A DNA stretch of 11,754 nucleotides from an uncultured Prevotellaceae bacterium (GTDB lineage Bacteria; Bacteroidota; Bacteroidia; Bacteroidales; Bacteroidaceae), in contig CACYKX010000090.1 in assembly GCA_902775075.1 (NCBI GenBank), positions 1 to 11,754 on the forward strand, given 5' to 3'. Position numbers and translations under genes: made by a program. Shown here piece by piece: positions 1 to 6,071 of this stretch (positions are counted from its first letter, which is position 1; each line of letters starts with the position of its first letter). The notes beneath the pieces are model-generated. The model saw nothing but the letters and a program-made list of their open reading frames with translations. It ran no database searches and was not told the origin of the DNA.

Positions 1-282
1 GATAATTGTGTGAAAGAGGTTATCGAGGCTGCTAAGGCTAATGACTATGAGGCTATCATCATCGCCGATCATGGTAATGCAGATAATGCAATCAATGAAG
101 ATGGAACTCCTAATACGGCTCATTCTTTGAACCCTGTTCCTTTCATTTATGTAACAGATAATAATTCAGCTACTGTTAAGGATGGTCGTCTTGCTGATGT
201 CGCTCCTTCAATTCTCCATATTATGGGTCTTGAGCAGCCTGCTGATATGACTGGTGAAAATCTTATCTCTGATAATAAGTAA
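1..282 (+). CDS. gpmI: 2,3-bisphosphoglycerate-independent phosphoglycerate mutase, C-terminal fragment
   Basis: This is the last 93 codons of a gene that begins before the window; the frame is open from base 1. The enzyme interconverts 3-phosphoglycerate and 2-phosphoglycerate in cytosolic glycolysis and gluconeogenesis and belongs to the alkaline phosphatase-like metalloenzyme superfamily. Visible signatures are ADHGNAD, whose Asp and His are family metal ligands, and [10 protein letters not shown], which supplies another metal-binding His. The C-terminal run [16 protein letters not shown] followed by [10 protein letters not shown] is characteristic of the GpmI end. The stop TAA (280-282) lies one base before the ung ATG, so the two are probably co-transcribed. 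An internal GTG at 10 and the GTG at 254 are not real starts. The N-terminal part, with the catalytic serine, is outside the window. Confidence 0.95.
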   Translation, partial: DNCVKEVIEAAKANDYEAIIIADHGNADNAINEDGTPNTAHSLNPVPFIYVTDNNSATVKDGRLADVAPSILHIMGLEQPADMTGENLISDNK

Positions 283-283
283 T

Positions 284-949
284 ATGAACGTAAAGATTGA
301 AGGTAGTTGGAATGAACATTTGAAGGGGGAGTTTGAAAAGCCTTATTTTTCTGCTCTTACTTCTGCTGTACGTGAGGAATATAAACATTATCCTTGTTAT
401 CCTCCGGGACGTCTCATCTTCAATGCTTTCAATCTTTGTCCCTTTGAACAAGTGAAGGTGGTTATCATCGGACAGGATCCTTATCATGAGCCGGGACAGG
501 CTATGGGATTGAGCTTCTCTGTTCCTGAGGGGGTTCAGATCCCTCCTTCACTTGTTAATATCTATAAGGAAATAGAACAGGACTTGGGAATTCCTGTTTC
601 TCCTAGTGGAGATCTTACGCATTGGGCAGAACAGGGCGTGTTGCTGCTGAATGCTACATTGACCGTAAGGGCACATGTCGCCAACAGTCATCAAAAATTG
701 GGGTGGACAACTTTTACGGATGCTGCTATTAAGGCGTTGAGTGATTGCAGAGAACATCTGGTCTTCATGCTTTGGGGTGGCTATGCACGAGGAAAAAAGT
801 ATTTGATTGACCAGACGAAGCATTTGGTCTTGGAGTCTGTTCATCCTTCTCCTTTATCTGCAAATAGAGGGGGATGGTTTGGTAATCATCATTTTTCTCG
901 TTGTAATGATTATCTTCAAGACAATGGTATCAAACCTATTAATTGGTAA
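284..949 (+). CDS. ung: Uracil-DNA glycosylase, family 1
   Basis: This 221-residue protein has the usual family-1 length. It removes uracil from DNA (from cytosine deamination or dUTP misincorporation) and starts base-excision repair. The three diagnostic motifs are present: GQDPYH at residues 63-68, with the catalytic water-activating Asp at 65; LLLNATLTV at 120-128, with the uracil-recognising Asn at 123; and HPSPLS at 187-192, the DNA-intercalation loop with the catalytic His. I chose ATG 284 rather than the upstream GTG at 254. ATG 284 sits one base after the gpmI stop, whereas the GTG would add ten residues unlike the family and overlap gpmI. There is no Shine-Dalgarno sequence, so translation may be coupled to gpmI. 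The DUF3109 gene follows after 3 bases, suggesting one operon of functionally unrelated genes. Confidence 0.97.
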   Translation: MNVKIEGSWNEHLKGEFEKPYFSALTSAVREEYKHYPCYPPGRLIFNAFNLCPFEQVKVVIIGQDPYHEPGQAMGLSFSVPEGVQIPPSLVNIYKEIEQDLGIPVSPSGDLTHWAEQGVLLLNATLTVRAHVANSHQKLGWTTFTDAAIKALSDCREHLVFMLWGGYARGKKYLIDQTKHLVLESVHPSPLSANRGGWFGNHHFSRCNDYLQDNGIKPINW

Positions 950-952
950 AAA

Positions 953-1555
953 ATGAGTTCTAACGAGTTACATATTCTTCAGGTGGGAAATGTTTTGGTT
1001 TCACCTGATGTCTTTACTGAGAAATTTTGTTGTGATCTGGAGTTGTGTAAGGGACAGTGTTGCGTGGAAGGTGATGCTGGTGCTCCTGTGACGCTGGATG
1101 AAATTGGTGAGATGGAAAATGTACTCGATACGGTTTGGGAAGATTTAAGTGCTTCTGCACAGGCTGTGATAGATAAACAAGGGGTTGCTTATACCGATAG
1201 GGAAGGTGAGCTGGTTAGTAGTATTGTAAACGGTAAAGATTGTGTGTTTACTTGTTACGAGAATGGTGTTTGTCTTTGTGCGCTTGATCGCGCTTATCGA
1301 AATGGTAAGACTAAATGGCCTAAACCTATTTCTTGTGCTCTTTATCCTATTCGTGTAAAGAGTTTCGGTAATAATCTGTATGGTATCAATTATAATAAGT
1401 GGGGTGTTTGTAAAACGGCACGAATAAAGGGTAAAGAGCTTGATCTTCCTCTTTATAAGTTTCTTAAGGAACCCCTGATCAGACGTTTCGGTAAGGAGTG
1501 GTATGATGAACTCTGTGGGGTCGCTGATGAATTGAAGAAGCAGGGATTAATCTGA
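953..1555 (+). CDS. DUF3109 family cysteine-rich protein (putative metal-binding)
   Basis: This is a 200-residue soluble protein with no signal peptide or membrane segment and 12 cysteines. The N-terminal cluster holds C26, C27, C32, C36 and C37. A middle cluster holds C97, C101, C107 and C109, with further cysteines at 128, 153 and 188. The pattern, together with KWPKPISCALYPIR and the KWGVCKTA segment, fits DUF3109, a family common in Bacteroidota and related to the putative Zn/Fe-chelating UPF0153/YkgJ-like proteins. Metal binding is inferred from the cysteines; no reaction is known to me. ATG 953 lies 3 bases after the ung stop, so it is probably the last gene of a gpmI-ung-DUF3109 operon. 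Its stop codon directly abuts the stop of the opposing AraC gene, leaving no space for a terminator. Confidence 0.85.
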   Translation: MSSNELHILQVGNVLVSPDVFTEKFCCDLELCKGQCCVEGDAGAPVTLDEIGEMENVLDTVWEDLSASAQAVIDKQGVAYTDREGELVSSIVNGKDCVFTCYENGVCLCALDRAYRNGKTKWPKPISCALYPIRVKSFGNNLYGINYNKWGVCKTARIKGKELDLPLYKFLKEPLIRRFGKEWYDELCGVADELKKQGLI

Positions 1556-2440
1556 TTATTGGAGTGACCTGTATTTGGACGGTGACATTCCTACGTGTTC
1601 CTTGAAGTATTTCCCTAGAAAACTTTGATTTGGAAAATGTAGATCTTGTGCAATTTCCTTAATGCTCTTGGAGGAATTCTTTAGTAGAATTCTGATCTCT
1701 AAGGTTACATAGTTGTCTATCCATTCGTTTGGGGTGCGATGACTGACTGCTTTGATGGTTTCTGAGAGGTATTTAGGGGTGATGCATAGTTGTTGACTGT
1801 ACCAGCCGACTCGTCTCTCGTTTCTGAAGTTGTTTTCTACAAGTTTAATGAATTCTGTAAATATAGATTCGGCCCTTGTTCTACGTTGGGTGCTTGTATT
1901 CTGAATTCTATATATTGCATTGCTCACATCGTAGATCATGGTGGAAAGTAACATTCTGACAACGTCTTTCCTGAAATGATGATCAACTTCCTGTACCTTT
2001 GATTTGATAAGTTTGAAGTAGTTTACAATGTTGGAAACTTCCTCTTTTAATAGGTTGCATACGGGATGATTGCGTGAGAATATAAATAATGAGGATAGTT
2101 CATGGATTCCAGCGATCACTTCTCTGAAAAAGTCATAGGAAACCATGATGGCAATGCCTCTGCAATCATCACTTAGCATGAAGTCATCAATAACTTGTCC
2201 TTCGCTGATGATGATGAGGTCGCCTGCGTTAACTTTGTGCTCTACCGTGTCCACGGTGTATTGGGCGGTTCCGTTTATACATAATGCCATAAGCAAGCAA
2301 CTCATTTTTCTTGGCTCGCTTGGTAGGGGTACGTCTGCTACTTCATTAAAAAGCAGAAGGTCGTCATTGATATAGTCTCCTTTTGGATATAGTCCCTTGG
2401 CTGATTTAATGGTGATTTCCTCTAGGTTATGTTTGATCAT
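1556..2440 (-). CDS. AraC family transcriptional regulator
   Basis: This 294-residue cytosolic DNA-binding regulator has two domains. Residues about 25-105 look like the cupin-type AraC ligand-binding domain (beta-rich, with INGTAQYTVDT and NAGDLIIISEGQ). Residues about 208-290 form the paired AraC helix-turn-helix: the first helix pair lies around YSQQLCITPKYLSETIKAV and the second around IKEIAQDLHFPNQSFLGKYFKEHVGMSPSKYR, which carries the typical family ending. I chose ATG 2440 over the in-frame TTG at 2461. The TTG overlaps the -7 promoter box, whereas the ATG follows an AGAGG about 5 bases upstream, one of the few Shine-Dalgarno-like sites in the window. The ligand and targets cannot be read from the sequence. 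The neighbouring rhamnosidase-like gene, 60 bases upstream on the same strand, is an obvious but unproven candidate target. Confidence 0.9.
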   Translation of the reverse strand: MIKHNLEEITIKSAKGLYPKGDYINDDLLLFNEVADVPLPSEPRKMSCLLMALCINGTAQYTVDTVEHKVNAGDLIIISEGQVIDDFMLSDDCRGIAIMVSYDFFREVIAGIHELSSLFIFSRNHPVCNLLKEEVSNIVNYFKLIKSKVQEVDHHFRKDVVRMLLSTMIYDVSNAIYRIQNTSTQRRTRAESIFTEFIKLVENNFRNERRVGWYSQQLCITPKYLSETIKAVSHRTPNEWIDNYVTLEIRILLKNSSKSIKEIAQDLHFPNQSFLGKYFKEHVGMSPSKYRSLQ

Positions 2441-2458
2441 ATTTTCCTCTTTTGGCGA

Positions 2459-2466
2459 CAAAGATA
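2459..2466 (-). promoter_or_regulatory. Bacteroidota-type -7 box for the AraC gene
   Basis: On the minus strand this reads TATCTTTG, an exact match to the TAnnTTTG consensus of the Bacteroidota primary sigma factor. Transcription would start near 2453-2456, giving a leader of about 15 bases to ATG 2440. No good TTTG -33 element is seen at the usual spacing, so the promoter may be weak or activator-dependent. It lies in the 60-base gap after the rhamnosidase-like gene. Confidence 0.65.
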
Positions 2467-2500
2467 TATATTTCTTTTTATATTACGGAGAAGCGAACAG

Positions 2501-3421
2501 TTAATATGTGAAAAAGTCCTCTGTTTGTTCTTCTATCTCAAGTCCTTCTATATTCTGTATGGATAGTTTCTTGAATCTTTCATCTCCACTGATGATGACA
2601 TCCTGTTGATATTCTTTGGTGAATCTTCTACAGGCTTGTTCGTCCATACTTCCATTACAGATATATGTATAGTTGCCTATGTTGACAATTTGTCCTACTT
2701 TTGCATCACGTATGGTTAATCTTATCCAGCCTGAAAAGGGCTTGGTAAAGTGACATCTGTATTGGTTCTCTTCTTTACATATTTGTTCTGGATAGTATAT
2801 ATGTGTAATCTCTTGCTTTGTAATGGGCGTTATTTTGCTTCTAAGAGTATATAATGTGTTGTCTGAGGATTCTATAGGGTGCTCCCATCCTAGCAGGTTT
2901 ACAGTGTTATATTTCCATCTTGGAAAATATCCTATGGATCGATAAGACTCTGAGTTGTTCTTTCCTGTTATTCCCGGAGATATTCTACAATACCAGTTTT
3001 CGTTTAGTGGGTGGGAGAATCTGTTTCCTTTGGCATCGATGCCATAATAGTAGAGGGAAATCTGTTTGTCTGTGTTGCTTTTTGTTCCTGGTGAATACCA
3101 AATGGCGATAGTGTTGGAGTCTTTACGTAATACGTTCGTTATATCGTAGTTTCTTTCTATGATACACATTGAATCATTTTCTATGTTGCTGGTATAAACT
3201 TCTCTACCTACTCGTCTTCCATTGACATAGAGCTGACATCTTCCTGTTGAGGCTAATGCTATCTTTCCGATCTTTGGCTTTTGATTGCTATGGAAAGTTT
3301 GTCTAAACCATATTTGAGAACTATCATCAGGCTCTGGATAGCACATCCAATGAGTTCCAAACTCAGTTGCGTGTATGTTAATGAGATAGAATAAGAATAT
3401 GATAATGGTAGATATTCTCAT
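2501..3421 (-). CDS. Predicted secreted protein with alpha-L-rhamnosidase-like beta-sandwich domains, no catalytic domain
   Basis: This 306-residue protein starts with a signal peptide: a basic residue, a hydrophobic core at about residues 4-16, and likely cleavage after INIHA (residue 18). There is no lipobox Cys. Residues about 25-130 resemble the galactose-binding-like N-terminal domain of bacterial alpha-L-rhamnosidases (Bac_rhamnosid_N): a WFRQTF start, STGRCQLYVNGRRVGR, then YDITNVLRKDSNTIAIWY. Residues about 220-295 resemble the next rhamnosidase beta domain, with GWIRLTIRDAKVGQIVNI, YICNGSMDE and VIISGD. The (alpha/alpha)6 catalytic barrel is absent and the gene ends in a clean stop, so it is probably not an enzyme; a carbohydrate-binding or surface role is inference. 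I chose ATG 3421 because it directly precedes the signal peptide. An upstream ATG at 3460 lies inside the gyrB terminator hairpin. No promoter consensus is seen just upstream. The family call is moderately sure. Confidence 0.7.
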   Translation of the reverse strand: MRISTIIIFLFYLINIHATEFGTHWMCYPEPDDSSQIWFRQTFHSNQKPKIGKIALASTGRCQLYVNGRRVGREVYTSNIENDSMCIIERNYDITNVLRKDSNTIAIWYSPGTKSNTDKQISLYYYGIDAKGNRFSHPLNENWYCRISPGITGKNNSESYRSIGYFPRWKYNTVNLLGWEHPIESSDNTLYTLRSKITPITKQEITHIYYPEQICKEENQYRCHFTKPFSGWIRLTIRDAKVGQIVNIGNYTYICNGSMDEQACRRFTKEYQQDVIISGDERFKKLSIQNIEGLEIEEQTEDFFTY

Positions 3422-3445
3422 GAATGAGGTGTTCTGATTTAATGA

Positions 3446-3484
3446 AATTGGGGCGGACATATAAGAAATAAGCCCGCCCCAATT
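3446..3484 (-). terminator. Terminator-like hairpin after gyrB
   Basis: Perfect 11-bp arms, AATTGGGGCGG at 3446-3456 and its reverse complement CCGCCCCAATT at 3474-3484, enclose a 17-base loop. The hairpin lies 14 bases beyond the gyrB stop on the minus strand. The U-tract after it is poor (AATTTC), so it may be only partly terminating or may act as a 3' stabiliser, which would allow readthrough into the downstream secreted-protein gene. Confidence 0.7.
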
Positions 3485-3497
3485 GATATTTTATTTG

Positions 3498-5471
3498 TTA
3501 TGCATCGATGTTTGCATAAGTAGCATTCTGCTCAATGAATTCGCGACGTGGTTCTACGTCATCTCCCATAAGCATAGAGAAAATTTCATCTGCATCGGCT
3601 GCATTCTCTATTGTAACTTGTTTGAGTAGACGCGTCTTAGGGTCCATTGTTGTTTCCCAAAGTTGTTCTGGATTCATCTCACCCAAACCTTTGTAACGCT
3701 GTGTGTGAATATTCTTGTCTTCAACTCCATCGCCATATTTGTCTAGGAAGGCTTGACGTTGTTGTTCGGTGTAGCAGTACTCACTCACTTTGTTCTTGAA
3801 AGAGCATTTGTAGAGTGGTGGAGTAGCGATGTATAGATGACCTTCTTCGATAACCTTTGGCATGAAGCGATAGAAAAGTGTCATTATCAGTGTGTCGATG
3901 TGGGAACCATCGACATCGGCATCGGTCATGATGATGATCTTGTCGTATCTCAGTTTGTCGATATTTGCTTCGCGGTCGTCTTCTCCTTCAACTCCGAAAC
4001 GTACACCAATGCTTTGGATGATATTCATGACAGACTCTGCCTCGAAAACTCTATGCCACTGTACTTTCTCTACGTTCAAGATTTTACCACGGAGTGGAAG
4101 AATGGCTTGAGTGTATCTGTCACGACCTTGCTTTGCTGATCCACCTGCAGAATCACCCTCGACAAGGAAGATTTCGCAATCCTTTGGATCTTTATTAGAG
4201 CAGTCTGCTAGCTTACCTGGAAGTCCGCCACCACTCATAACGCTTTTGCGCTGTACGCTTTCTCTTGCTTTGCGTGCTGCAATACGTGCTGTTGCTGCAA
4301 GAATAACCTTTTCGCAAATCTTTTTAGCCTCAGATGGGTGTTCTTCCAAATAATCAGAAAGGGCTTCACCAACTGCTTGCTGTACGGCACCGGCTACCTC
4401 GCTGTTACCAAGTTTGGTTTTGGTCTGGCCTTCGAATTGTGGCTCAGCAACTTTTATTGATATTACTGCGGTAAGTCCCTCACGGAAGTCTTCACCGGCA
4501 ACCTCAATTTTTGCTTTCTCAATTTGCTTTGAAATAGCAGGATCGTTGTCTGCATAGTTTTTCAACACACGAGTTAAGGCTGCACGGAATCCCGTAAGAT
4601 GGGTACCGCCTTCGATGGTGTTGATATTGTTTACGTATGAATGTATGTTCTCGCTATAGTCTGTATTATACATTACAGCTACTTCGATAGGAACTCCTTG
4701 CTTTTCGGTCTTTAAATATATAACATCATCGAAAAGATGGGTGCGATGGCGATCTACATAACGAACGAATTCCTTTAAACCGTCTTTTGCATGGAATACT
4801 TCTTGACGAGTCTTTCCTGTTTCTGGGTCAGGACGCATGTCGGTAAGCGTGATTCGTATACCTGCATTAAGATATGCAAGTTCTCTCATTCGGCTTGCTA
4901 CAATGTCCCATTTATATGTCGTAGTTGTGAAAATCGTTCCGTCTGGCCAGAATTGTTGGCGTGTACCGCGTTTTTCGGTCGTTCCTACAACCTTTACTGG
5001 GTAGAGTGGCTTTCCCTTTTCGTATTCCTGCTGGTAAATTTTTCCGCCACGGAATACTTGTGACTTCATGTGGGTAGAAAGAGCATTTACACAACTTACA
5101 CCTACACCATGAAGACCACCGGAAACTTTATATGAACCTTTATCAAATTTACCACCTGCGTGTAATACGGTCATTACAACTTCAAGTGCTGATTTATGTA
5201 GTTTTTTATGCTCATCAACAGGAATACCTCGACCGTCATCCTCGACAGTTACAGAACCATCCTCGTTAAGAGTAATCTCAACGTTCTTACAATATCCTGC
5301 CATGGCCTCATCGATAGAGTTATCTACAGTTTCATTGATAAGATGGTGTAGACCCTTCTCTGAGATGTCACCAATATACATCGCAGGACGTTTGCGTACA
5401 GCTTCAAGTCCCTCGAGAACTTGGATATTACTGGCTGAGTAACTGTTCTCGTTATTTTGATTTTCTGCCAT
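3498..5471 (-). CDS. gyrB: DNA gyrase subunit B
   Basis: This 657-residue ATPase subunit of the A2B2 gyrase introduces negative supercoils into DNA. The GHKL ATPase domain shows E47 (general base), N51 (Mg ligand), D78 with GRGIPV at 80-85, and the GGLHGVGVSCVNAL lid region at 118-131. The transducer carries QTKTKLGN with the ATP-contacting K351. The TOPRIM domain has EGDSAGG at 438-444 and DADVDGSH at 517-524. The C-terminal part contains YKGLGEMNPEQLWETTM, a form favouring GyrB over ParE. The length matches non-proteobacterial GyrB, which lacks the large TOPRIM insert of the E. coli protein. ATG 5471 fits the family N terminus (LEGLEAVRKRPAMYIGD at 19-35), with about 22 leader bases from the -7 box. 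It has its own promoter and a downstream hairpin, so it is probably mainly monocistronic. No gyrA is present nearby. Confidence 0.98.
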   Translation of the reverse strand: MAENQNNENSYSASNIQVLEGLEAVRKRPAMYIGDISEKGLHHLINETVDNSIDEAMAGYCKNVEITLNEDGSVTVEDDGRGIPVDEHKKLHKSALEVVMTVLHAGGKFDKGSYKVSGGLHGVGVSCVNALSTHMKSQVFRGGKIYQQEYEKGKPLYPVKVVGTTEKRGTRQQFWPDGTIFTTTTYKWDIVASRMRELAYLNAGIRITLTDMRPDPETGKTRQEVFHAKDGLKEFVRYVDRHRTHLFDDVIYLKTEKQGVPIEVAVMYNTDYSENIHSYVNNINTIEGGTHLTGFRAALTRVLKNYADNDPAISKQIEKAKIEVAGEDFREGLTAVISIKVAEPQFEGQTKTKLGNSEVAGAVQQAVGEALSDYLEEHPSEAKKICEKVILAATARIAARKARESVQRKSVMSGGGLPGKLADCSNKDPKDCEIFLVEGDSAGGSAKQGRDRYTQAILPLRGKILNVEKVQWHRVFEAESVMNIIQSIGVRFGVEGEDDREANIDKLRYDKIIIMTDADVDGSHIDTLIMTLFYRFMPKVIEEGHLYIATPPLYKCSFKNKVSEYCYTEQQRQAFLDKYGDGVEDKNIHTQRYKGLGEMNPEQLWETTMDPKTRLLKQVTIENAADADEIFSMLMGDDVEPRREFIEQNATYANIDA

Positions 5472-5496
5472 TTGTATTGATTAGTATTGTTTCGTG

Positions 5497-5528
5497 CAAA
5501 GATACTAAAAAAGAGCGAAATATTAAAA
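5497..5528 (-). promoter_or_regulatory. gyrB promoter
   Basis: On the minus strand the -7 box TATCTTTG is at 5497-5504, an exact TAnnTTTG match. Twenty bases upstream is a TTTT (5525-5528), only a partial match to the -33 TTTG. The predicted start is about 22 bases before the gyrB ATG. The interval between the two boxes is very A/T-rich. Confidence 0.75.
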
Positions 5529-5545
5529 TATTTAGATACTAAAAA
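5500..5545 (-). repeat. 12-bp direct repeat in the gyrB promoter
   Basis: TTTTTAGTATCT (minus strand) occurs at 5500-5511, overlapping the -7 box, and identically at 5534-5545, a 34-base period. Between the copies lies the short palindrome AAATATT-AA-AATATTT (5518-5533, plus strand). The A/T-rich context makes chance partly plausible. It could be an operator or a duplicated promoter relic. Confidence 0.5.
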
Positions 5546-5552
5546 TGTAAAA

Positions 5553-5593
5553 AAAATAAGGCTGAAATTCATATTGAATTTCAGCCTTATTTT
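5553..5593 (-). terminator. Intrinsic terminator of the tRNA-Glu-rpsT unit
   Basis: A perfect 19-bp stem pairs 5553-5571 with 5575-5593, with a 3-base loop, starting 20 bases past the rpsT stop. On the minus strand the stem runs into a T-rich tract (TTATTTTTTTTAC), the classic form of a strong Rho-independent terminator. It isolates rpsT from the gyrB promoter immediately downstream. Confidence 0.93.
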
Positions 5594-5613
5594 ATCTACA
5601 ATAATTCGACTTG

Positions 5614-5868
5614 TTAGCCGAGCTTGTTGATATGTAGAGCTAAACTTGACTTCAAGTTAGCAGCTTTGTTGCTGTGAATGATGTTGGTCTTTGCCAACTT
5701 ATCCAAAAGCTTCTGAACTGTAGGGTATAGCTTAACAGCTTCATCCTTGTCAGTTGTTGCGCGAAGCTTACGAACAGCATTACGCATAGTCTTTGCATAA
5801 TATTTGTTGTGCAAAGCCTTCTTCTTGTCCTGACGGATTCTCTTAATGTTTGATGAATGATTTGCCAT
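5614..5868 (-). CDS. rpsT: 30S ribosomal protein S20
   Basis: This 84-residue, very basic protein is close to the usual S20 length of about 87. S20 is a primary 16S rRNA-binding protein of the small ribosomal subunit, placed at the base of the body, and is built of long helices. The sequence shows the typical [16 protein letters not shown] start and the conserved C-terminal segment [23 protein letters not shown]. The start ATG 5868 has an A-rich upstream region (AAATAAAG) without a Shine-Dalgarno, as is common in Bacteroidota. The gene lies 27 bases after tRNA-Glu with no promoter consensus between, so both are probably made from the promoter at 5988-6019. A strong terminator follows. Confidence 0.97.
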   Translation of the reverse strand: MANHSSNIKRIRQDKKKALHNKYYAKTMRNAVRKLRATTDKDEAVKLYPTVQKLLDKLAKTNIIHSNKAANLKSSLALHINKLG

Positions 5869-5895
5869 CTTTATTTCTTATTTTTTATTTTCTTG

Positions 5896-5967
5896 TAGTC
5901 CCTAGCAGAGTCGAACTGCTCTTTAGAGAATGAAAATCTCTCGTCCTAACCGATAGACGAAGGGACC
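5896..5967 (-). tRNA. tRNA-Glu (anticodon TTC)
   Basis: This 72-base gene folds into a full cloverleaf. The acceptor arms GGTCCCT and AGGGACT pair over 7 bp with one G-T at the end. The D arm contains CGGTTAGGAC. The anticodon stem AGAGA/TCTCT encloses the loop TTTTCAT with anticodon TTC, and the T stem AGCAG/CTGCT encloses TTCGACT. The discriminator base is A. CCA is not encoded, as expected in this phylum. The start (TTCGTCTA after the acceptor) resembles bacterial tRNA-Glu. Processing would release it from a tRNA-rpsT precursor. Confidence 0.97.
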
Positions 5968-5987
5968 TTGAGGTCTTTTTGCGGGTG

Positions 5988-6019
5988 CAAAGTTACAACA
6001 TTTATTTTAATCCTGCAAA
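5988..6019 (-). promoter_or_regulatory. Promoter of tRNA-Glu-rpsT
   Basis: On the minus strand, TTTG (-33, at 6016-6019), a 20-base spacer and TAACTTTG (-7, at 5988-5995) match the full Bacteroidota consensus TTTG-N19-21-TAnnTTTG. This is the best promoter in the window, fitting a stable-RNA gene. The -7 box ends 20 bases before the mature tRNA. Confidence 0.88.
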
Positions 6020-6034
6020 TTTTCTTTGAAGAAT

Positions 6035-6066
6035 TTTCTGTAAACTGCTTTTTTTTTGTATCTTTG
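6035..6066 (+). promoter_or_regulatory. recO promoter, -7 box next to the start codon
   Basis: TATCTTTG at 6059-6066 is an exact -7 match on the plus strand. TTTC at 6035-6038 is a near-match -33 element at a 20-base spacing. The -7 box ends only 5 bases before the recO ATG, so the transcript should have almost no leader. The promoter is divergent from the tRNA-Glu promoter, with the two -33 elements 15 bases apart. Confidence 0.75.
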
Positions 6067-6071
6067 CGGAT

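Noticed and set aside
254..283. A GTG at 254 as an upstream start for ung
   Set aside because: It overlaps gpmI by 29 bases and adds ten residues ([13 protein letters not shown]) that precede a normal Ung N terminus. ATG 284 fits the family and the operon spacing.
2438..2461. A TTG at 2461 as the start of the AraC gene
   Set aside because: It overlaps the -7 box at 2459-2466, whereas ATG 2440 has an AGAGG upstream and a sensible short leader.
3837..4353. Plus-strand open frames opposite gyrB
   Set aside because: They are antisense to the conserved TOPRIM region of gyrB and show no recognisable domain, promoter or start context.
5144..5151. TAAATTTG on the minus strand, a -7 box match inside gyrB
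   Set aside because: It lies within a conserved coding region, has no gene start behind it, and a single 6-base match of this kind is expected by chance in AT-rich DNA.
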